Origin: Candidatus Anammoxibacter sp.
Lineage (GTDB): Bacteria > Planctomycetota > Brocadiia > Brocadiales > Anammoxibacteraceae
DNA length: 39,478 bases
Direction of reading: 5' to 3'
NCBI GenBank assembly: GCA_021777105.1
Contig: JAIQZQ010000109.1
Location: forward strand, 1 to 39,478
Under the pieces are notes generated by a model. The model saw only the letters and a program-made list of their open reading frames with translations, was not told the DNA's origin and did no database searches. The translations under genes were made by a program, and so were the position numbers. Below, piece after piece: positions 34,431-39,478 of this stretch (positions are counted from its first letter, which is position 1; the number at the start of each line of letters is the position of its first letter).

Positions 34431-34532
34431 TAAATCCTTTTTTGCTCTGAAATGGTCACATAAAAATGTAGGCATACGACGGTTTATACAGGCCTTTTAT
34501 GAGCGCATTCCAACATCCTTGACGGCGCATTA

Positions 34533-34946
34533 TTACAATTTCTCAGGACAAATTAGTTTAACCGTAGGGAAATATGTTTTGTATCGGGCCACGTCCCTGG
34601 TTATCAGTTTCAGCTTATTAACCGCTGCGTGCGCGCCAATAAAGAAGTCCGGCAAAGGAGACCGTTTCCCCCCCTTTTGTCTTCTATATTTAAGAAATGC
34701 TTTTCCCGCAAGAAAAAGAGCTTCCTTTGAGATTTGCTGGATTTTAAACCCGCATCCGGATACAGCAACTTCCAACTCTTCAATACGTTGAAATCCGACT
34801 GAAATCTCTGCGTAAATAACAGGATTGATATATAAATCCTGAGAATAGCAATATCGGTCAAGCGTTGAAACCGACCACTCACACCAAACCGGATCTTCTT
34901 CAAATATATCCAATATCACATTTGAATCAACAAGCATTCCAGTCAC
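34533..34946 (-). CDS. vapC: PIN-domain toxin (VapC-like)
   Basis: 137 residues. The PIN-fold acidic residues D7 (MLVDSNVILD), E47 (NPVIYAEIS), D100 (LPDFFIGAHA) and D118 (LITRDVARY) are all present, so it should be an active Mg2+-dependent ribonuclease. GTG 34946 is preferred because AGGGG lies 6 bp upstream; ATG 34937 is the alternative. It lies 1 bp after the antitoxin stop, the standard order for a type II toxin-antitoxin pair. This is the only such pair in the window that looks intact. Confidence 0.9.
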   Translation of the reverse strand: MTGMLVDSNVILDIFEEDPVWCEWSVSTLDRYCYSQDLYINPVIYAEISVGFQRIEELEVAVSGCGFKIQQISKEALFLAGKAFLKYRRQKGGKRSPLPDFFIGAHAAVNKLKLITRDVARYKTYFPTVKLICPEKL

Positions 34947-34947
34947 A

Positions 34948-35175
34948 TCATTCCCCTCTGGTTAATGCCATTATCTCCTCAGTTGACATTTTAACAGTAG
35001 CGGCGCCTCTAAAACGGTTAAACTTGCTCTTTTTTGTTGTCGGACTCATTTTATTTGTTAAATAAAACTTGCCGTTCTCTTCCTTAAAATCAATTTCACT
35101 ATTCAGCGCTATCCCCATCTTTTTGCGCACATGTATTGGTATAGTAACCTGCCCTTTAATCGTCACTCTCATCAT
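34948..35175 (-). CDS. vapB: AbrB/MazE-fold antitoxin (VapB-like)
   Basis: 75 residues. MRVTIKGQVTIPIHVRKKMG is the swapped-hairpin AbrB DNA-binding domain; the C-terminal KFNRFRGAATVKMSTEEIMA would wrap the PIN toxin. AGGAG precedes ATG 35175 and in-frame ATG 35172; the latter has the better 6-bp spacing. It neutralises the downstream PIN toxin and very probably represses the operon through the inverted repeat in its promoter. Confidence 0.88.
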   Translation of the reverse strand: MMRVTIKGQVTIPIHVRKKMGIALNSEIDFKEENGKFYLTNKMSPTTKKSKFNRFRGAATVKMSTEEIMALTRGE

Positions 35176-35195
35176 ATTCTCCTAGTTAATTATTT

Positions 35196-35237
35196 GTAAT
35201 ACTTGCCTATGGTATTACTTTTGCCTGTTAATGTCAA
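35196..35237 (-). promoter_or_regulatory. Toxin-antitoxin promoter with inverted-repeat operator
   Basis: On the minus strand TTGACA (35237-35232), a 17-bp spacer and TACCAT (35214-35209). GTAATAC (35196-35202) and GTATTAC (35212-35218) form a 7-bp inverted repeat that overlaps the -10 box and is a good candidate operator for the antitoxin. The rest of 35238-35459 contains no gene. Confidence 0.6.
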
Positions 35238-35459
35238 GGCAAAGGATCTCAGCTTTCTCAATTGCAAAATATTAGAGGAAAACAAGAGTCACGTTTTAAA
35301 TTGTTTTTTTTGTAACAGTCTGGTAAATTAAACAACCTGATTCAACTCTGCCTTATCCTCAAAAAGGAATGGATAGATAAGGCGGAACAAGACTTTATTG
35401 TAGGTGACAAAAAAGCCTAAAAAGATAACCGGCGTTTTTTTTAATGATAGGAGTGGAAA

Positions 35460-36512
35460 ATGAAATCAGTATTATGTAAAAATTTGTTTGGACTATGTAA
35501 ACGGCATAATTACTCAAGAAAGTTTTTTAAGAAGTTTTGCGCAATTGGGCCGGCTTTGTTCATTATGGGATTTATCTATATCGGTTCCTTACAGGCCGCT
35601 CAATGCAATCCCGAGCAGTCTGTGACAAACGGTTTGCCTTTGCTGACTGCCATGAATGGAACCGGCAAACTTGAACCGTGTAATAACAACCATTTCACCT
35701 TTGCGGTGTTCGGCGACAGCCAGGGTGGCGAAAAAGCCCGCGCAATTATCAGCGGGATTTTTACGGCTTTGCATGATCATAGAACCAAACGCCCGGCTTT
35801 TGCCTTTTGCCTAGGCGATATTGTAAAGGGAAAGGATCCGCAAGATCCGGCGAAACATATTAAACAGAAATTCGCCGATTACCTTAAGCTTGCAAAAACA
35901 GCGCGAATTCCTGTATTCAATGCGCCCGGCAATCATGAAATGGATGACAAGGATGATATACCCAGCAAAAGGATGCATGCTATTTATGAAGCGATGGTAG
36001 CCCCATCATACGGTGCTTTTAATTACGGCAACTCGCGCTTTATCGGCCTTAACACTGAAAACATCCCGCCAAAAGGTACTTTACCGCCGCCGGACAATAT
36101 GGAATTCAGTTATATGAGCGACGCGCAGCTCAACCAACTTGGTAACGACCTGAACGCCAACAGAGATAAAACACACATCTTTATCATGATGCATTATCCT
36201 ATGAAACCGCAACGCGCGCAAGACAGCCTTAACCCGGCAAGCCTCAAAAAGCTAAACAAAATTATTGAAAAATATAATAACATCTCATACATTCTTGCGT
36301 CACATGAGCACCTTTACTACAATCCGCAAGACCCGGACAACATAACAAGCGTAGCGCCGTTTAAGTCCGGCGAGCCCACACGTTACCTTATCTCAGGCGG
36401 AGCCGGCGCGAGCATTTATACCCCGGAAGAAAAAGGCGGATTTCACCACTACCTGATTTTCGAAGTTGACGGCGATAATATTAATGTAAAAATAAACAGA
36501 GTTGACGGCTAA
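35460..36512 (+). CDS. Exported calcineurin-like metallophosphoesterase
   Basis: 350 residues. A basic N-terminus and hydrophobic helix (~28-44, IGPALFIMGFIYIG) end near SLQAA, giving a signal peptide or anchor. Metal motifs are in order: GDSQGG (D86), CLGDIVKG (D120), APGNHE (N158, H159), MMHYPM and ASHEHLYY. This is the purple-acid-phosphatase/calcineurin-like fold with a two-metal centre, acting outside the inner membrane on an unknown phosphoester. TAGGAG precedes the ATG. No neighbours on the same strand suggest a pathway. Confidence 0.9.
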   Translation: MKSVLCKNLFGLCKRHNYSRKFFKKFCAIGPALFIMGFIYIGSLQAAQCNPEQSVTNGLPLLTAMNGTGKLEPCNNNHFTFAVFGDSQGGEKARAIISGIFTALHDHRTKRPAFAFCLGDIVKGKDPQDPAKHIKQKFADYLKLAKTARIPVFNAPGNHEMDDKDDIPSKRMHAIYEAMVAPSYGAFNYGNSRFIGLNTENIPPKGTLPPPDNMEFSYMSDAQLNQLGNDLNANRDKTHIFIMMHYPMKPQRAQDSLNPASLKKLNKIIEKYNNISYILASHEHLYYNPQDPDNITSVAPFKSGEPTRYLISGGAGASIYTPEEKGGFHHYLIFEVDGDNINVKINRVDG

Positions 36513-36572
36513 AGCTTCATCCAGTAGAAATCTGAAAATGCGTTAAGATGATTCACGCTAATTCTGGAAGCG

Positions 36573-36959
36573 CTATCCAACACTTGAAAGTTGACGCGGA
36601 ACCAGCCTGTCTATCTGTTTTTTTATTTCCTTATATGAATGTCTTTCTGATAACAGGCTAACGAGATAGGTATTTAGAGAAACACCCTCTGTTTTTGCCT
36701 CATGACTTAATTTCGCGTGTAGAGTTTTAGGAAGCCTTAAACGTGTCTGCCCGCTAAAATTTTCCAGGATCTCAGGTTCAGGAATAGCGTCCCCATCTTC
36801 TTTATAGACTTCTAAAAAGCCCTTTGCCGCAATTTTAGCCTCTTTTACAGCTTTTTCCGGCGTTTCTCCAAATGCTGATAATCCTGGAAATTCAGAAATT
36901 GTCGCTATATAACAATCGTCAGACTTACTCCATAAAAGATTAATAGAATATTTAAACAT
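36573..36959 (-). CDS. hicB: HicB-like antitoxin with C-terminal ribbon-helix-helix
   Basis: 128 residues from ATG 36959; AGGAG lies 6 bp upstream, while ATG 36965 directly abuts it. The N-terminal HicB fold (YIATISEFPGLSAFGETPEK, AVKEAKIAAKGFLEVYKEDG) is a partial RNase-H-like domain; the C-terminal RLRLPKTLHAKLSHEAKTEG...LNTYLVSLL is a DNA-binding ribbon-helix-helix. It should bind a HicA toxin and repress the operon. The hicA gene just upstream is broken, so this antitoxin has no local target. Confidence 0.9.
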   Translation of the reverse strand: MFKYSINLLWSKSDDCYIATISEFPGLSAFGETPEKAVKEAKIAAKGFLEVYKEDGDAIPEPEILENFSGQTRLRLPKTLHAKLSHEAKTEGVSLNTYLVSLLSERHSYKEIKKQIDRLVPRQLSSVG

Positions 36960-37208
36960 CGTCATCTCCTAAAAAGTTGTTTATCTCAATTTGCTCAAGC
37001 AATTGCCTGATTTGGTAGCCCTTGGCCTTATTTTTATCAGGTTGAAAATTCATAAGCGGTTTAATATTTGGATGTTTATAGATTTATGACTACCATTTCT
37101 ATTTCTAAACGTAAAACCTGAGTATTCTGCAAGTTTGCAAAGTTCATCAAAAGTTAAATTTTTTGGTCAATTCTTTGCTTTATTTAATAGTTTATCAACA
37201 TTGCCCAT
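36952..37208 (-). pseudogene. hicA: hicA-type toxin pseudogene (stop codon plus frameshift)
   Basis: Read on the minus strand from ATG 37208: MGNVDKLLNKAKN, an in-frame TGA, then PKNLTFDELCKLAEYSGFTF and RNRNGSHK. Adding one base here continues as IYKHPNIKPLMNFQPDKNKA then KGYQIRQLLEQIEINNFLGD, with a stop at 36952-36954. This is the HicA (YcfA-like) fold with its GSH active-site His. Length 257 bp fits a one-base loss, probably in the A-run after GSH. The end overlaps hicB by a few bases, as in working hicAB operons. Confidence 0.85.
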
Positions 37209-37217
37209 ACATTTTTT

Positions 37218-37246
37218 ATGGTACCGTATTCGGTATCATACGTCAA
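37218..37246 (-). promoter_or_regulatory. hicAB promoter and operator-like inverted repeat
   Basis: On the minus strand TTGACG (37246-37241), a 17-bp spacer and TACCAT (37223-37218) predict a start near 37211, 3 nt before the hicA ATG, which has no Shine-Dalgarno. GGTACCG (37220-37226) and CGGTATC (37231-37237) form an inverted repeat with one mismatch between the boxes, a candidate HicB operator. Confidence 0.5.
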
Positions 37247-37745
37247 ATATAAATATTTACACACATTATAACAAAACTGAGCACAGTGGTAGTTGAAGGA
37301 GACCCATGTGTTAAAATAACGCTTATTTCAATAGCCATATCCCACACCTGGTAGCTAACGCGAAACCAGTCATTTAATATTATTGTTAGCTGACAACACC
37401 CTATTTACAAAGGGCTTACAGCAATTAGCGTATTATTTTTAATCGAAACCTCAACCTGCCGCGCATTTCCACATGATCTTGTTGATCAACACTACAATAT
37501 TATTTAAATTTATTGTAGACAACAAGTATGCAAAACGCTAAACTTTAGCCACGTAAAGACATACAAGAACCAATCTCAAACAGTTAAAGGCCGGCGGATT
37601 GTGGAACCCGCGAAAAATCAGTATTTAAAAGCAAAATGGTAGTTGCTCTATTTTATCGGTAGAATAGAGAACTCATGCAATCTTGACTACTACAATAGAA
37701 AAGCAAAAAAACAAGTTATTCATTTAAATAAAGGCGCAAATATTT
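37247..37745. other. Gene-free stretch
   Basis: About 500 bp with no supportable coding frame on either strand. The only structure noted is a 7-bp inverted repeat, CTCTATT (37646-37652) with AATAGAG (37663-37669). It separates the hicAB remnant from the type I restriction locus and may hold the hsdM promoter, for which I see no convincing boxes. Confidence 0.5.
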
Positions 37746-39232
37746 ATGATCACTGGTGAAATTAAAAACAGAGTAGACAAACTATGGGAGGTTTTTTGGA
37801 CCGGGGGAATTACTAATCCTCTTACCGTTATTGAACAGTTCACATATCTTCTCTTTATTAAAGGACTTGATGACAAGCAGAACGATCTTGAGGCGAATGC
37901 CGCCGTGCTTCGTCTTAAAGCGGAAAAGATATATGGAGAAAACGAGCAAGAGTTGCGTTGGCATCAATTTAAACAGAAAAGCGCTGAACAGATGTTTCAA
38001 CTCTTTACTAATTCAGAGAACGGAGTTTTCACGTTCATTAAGAACCTTCATGACGATAAAAACTCCGCTTTTTCAAAATATATGGAAGATGCGCTCTTTA
38101 TGATCCCAACCCCCGCCATGCTTGAAAAGATCGTCACGGCTATTGATAATATAGGGATGACAGCAAAAGACTCCAAAGGTGATCTCTATGAATACCTCCT
38201 TTCAAAGGTATCCACTTCCGGTCAAAGGTATCCACTTCCGGCACAAACGGGCAGTTTCGCACTCCCAGGCATATAATAAATATGATGGCGCTCCTTGTAA
38301 AACCTACGCCAAAAGATACAATTGCTGATCCTGCGGCCGGCACATCAGGTTTCCTTGTCGCTGCCGGCGAGTATTTGCAAGAACATCATAAAGCCATTTT
38401 TACTAATAAGAAACTGAAAGAACATTACAACAATGACATGTTCTACGGTTTTGATATGGATCGCACCATGCTCCGTATCGGAGCTATGAACATGATGCTC
38501 CATGGTGTGGAACGGCCAAATATTGAGTATCGCGATTCTCTCTCCGACCAGAATATCGGACGGGAGATTTGCACCCTTATTCTTGCCAATCCCCCTTTTA
38601 AAGGATCGCTGGATTATGAATCGGTTTCAGCCGATCTTTTAAAAGTGACAAAAACAAAAAAGACGGAACTGCTTTTTATAGCCCTTATGCTGGGAATGCT
38701 CAAAAAAGGCGGTCGATGCGCCACTATTGTGCCCGACGGTGTTTTGTTCGGCAGCAGCAACGCTCATAAAAGCCTGAGAAAGGAGCTTGTGGAAAGTCAT
38801 AACCTCAAAGGAGTAATCTCCATGCCGTCCGGTGTTTTTAAACCATATGCCGGAGTGAGCACGGCTGTGATTGTTTTTGAAAAGACGGGGATAGGCGGCA
38901 CGGATAATGTCTGGTTCTATGATATGGAGGCTGACGGACTAAGCCTTGATGATAAACGGCAGGCTGTTGATGATAATGATATCCCTGATATAGTTGCCCG
39001 CTGGGACAAACTGAAAGATGAAAATAAACGTAAACGCACAGATAAATCCTTTATGGTTCCCAAAGATGAGATTAAATCCAATGATTACGACCTTTCCATA
39101 AATCGATACAAGGAGATTGAGTATGAAGAGGTGAAGTATGATCCTCCTGCTAAGATTCTTGATCGGGTGGCAGAGTTGGAGAAGGAGATTTCTAAAGGAA
39201 TTGGAGAGCTTCGAAAATTGATTACATCTTAA
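37746..39232 (+). pseudogene. hsdM: Type I restriction-modification DNA methyltransferase HsdM, split by a 20-bp duplication
   Basis: Two frames together make one HsdM. The first (37746-38276) has the helical N-domain ITNPLTVIEQFTYLLFIKGL and ends prematurely after SKVSTSGQRYPL. The second (from 38282) carries SAM-binding motif DPAAGTSGFLVAA and catalytic NPPF in ILANPPFKGSLD. Removing one copy of the tandem 20-bp repeat at 38202-38241 restores the frame through SKVSTSGTNGQFRTPRHIIN, the normal family sequence, giving 488 residues. HsdM methylates adenine in the HsdS-defined site. As sequenced, no full-length protein is made unless the repeat contracts. Confidence 0.93.
38202..38241 (+). repeat. 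20-bp perfect tandem duplication inside hsdM
   Basis: TCAAAGGTATCCACTTCCGG occurs at 38202-38221 and again at 38222-38241 with no mismatch. Twenty bases shift the frame by two. A single copy gives the conserved family sequence, so the second copy is a recent insertion by slippage. Confidence 0.97.
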
Positions 39233-39256
39233 TATCAGGAATAAATATAGAAAAAA

Positions 39257-39478
39257 ATGGTTGACATAAGTTTGATTTTAAAACAGATTCGCCAGGGTGA
39301 ATCAACATCACAGGAATTTAAAGAGTCCGCAAAAGCCCTTCCTAAATCCCTATTTGAAACAGTTTCGGCTTTTCTTAACAGGGATGGAGGACGTATTTTT
39401 CTAGGAATTGACGACGCGGGAAAAATCACCGGGATTGATTCCAATGCGTTGCAAAAGCTCAATGACGATCTGATTACA
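39257..39478 (+). CDS. AlbA_2/Schlafen-type putative DNA-binding protein, 5' part
   Basis: Open from ATG 39257 to the window end (74 codons). QGESTSQEFKESAKALPKSL, then ETVSAFLNRDGGRIFLGIDD and AGKITGI, is the start of the AlbA_2 (Schlafen-like, COG2865) domain found in ATP-binding/helicase-related proteins. Such genes are frequently inserted among hsdM, hsdS and hsdR in type I loci, which fits the position 24 bp after hsdM. Its role there is unclear. hsdS and hsdR are expected downstream, outside the window. Confidence 0.85.
   Translation, partial: MVDISLILKQIRQGESTSQEFKESAKALPKSLFETVSAFLNRDGGRIFLGIDDAGKITGIDSNALQKLNDDLIT

Noticed and set aside
35408..35442. Terminator-like AAAAAAGCC...GGCGTTTTTT before the phosphoesterase gene
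   Set aside because: The paired core is only three GC pairs with a bulge and a 13-base loop, too weak to call.
37247..37745. Remnant of a gene between hicA and hsdM
   Set aside because: Partial translation of the region, mainly 37265-37395 on the minus strand, gave only short fragments with frequent stops and no recognisable motif.

Overview
The window is AT-rich DNA from a Gram-negative bacterium whose lineage I cannot fix. RecC, a Tat-exported TRAP solute-binding protein, a flagellar rod-type protein, a CheX-like/receiver fusion, a MshEN-like domain and several signal peptides point to a free-living, motile, environmentally responsive cell. Intergenic DNA is crowded with small repeats: heptamer tandem arrays, hairpin repeats containing GGCACAGGCATCC, a ~115-bp element in three places, and a CCCCTCT hairpin. 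No rRNA, tRNA, CRISPR array or intact transposon was seen.

Region 1 (1-2950): a 377-residue protein with an Asp-rich segment and a C-terminal tail of five Cys at every third residue is followed by a radical SAM/SPASM enzyme. The pair looks like a possible peptide-modification system and lies among heptamer repeats. Region 2 (2959-9340): a small MshEN-like protein and a CheX-like/receiver fusion, then metabolic genes for a nitroreductase, corrinoid adenosyltransferase, DCC-family protein, aminotransferase and aldehyde dehydrogenase. Region 3 (9639-16094): a DUF779 protein with an apparent ATT start, a sensor kinase that seems to have lost its N-terminal part, a receiver protein, a LON-domain protein beside an unusual radical-SAM-like protein with a C-x3-C-x3-C motif, an acetyltransferase, YajQ and a Crp/Fnr regulator.

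Region 4 (16161-31912), all on the minus strand: two paralogous small membrane proteins, oligoendopeptidase F, a well-signalled pair (FMN glutamate-synthase-type protein and heme-oxygenase-like di-iron protein) with a near-consensus promoter and long leader, recC without recB or recD, a PQQ-type propeller protein, a 12-unit NHL propeller protein, a TRAP DctP protein and a lone flagellar rod-type protein.

Region 5 (32151-39478) is accessory and shows decay. A ribbon-helix-helix antitoxin is followed by only a stub of its MazF-like toxin. A PhoR-type kinase, an apparently intact VapBC-like pair and an exported metallophosphoesterase follow. A hicB antitoxin has a hicA toxin carrying a stop codon and a frameshift. 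The type I methyltransferase gene hsdM is split by an exact 20-bp tandem duplication whose removal restores the frame. An AlbA_2/Schlafen-like gene runs off the end.

The most promising leads are the radical SAM/Cys-tail pair, the glutamate-synthase/di-iron-enzyme operon, the atypical radical-SAM-like protein next to the LON-domain gene, and the potentially reversible hsdM duplication.
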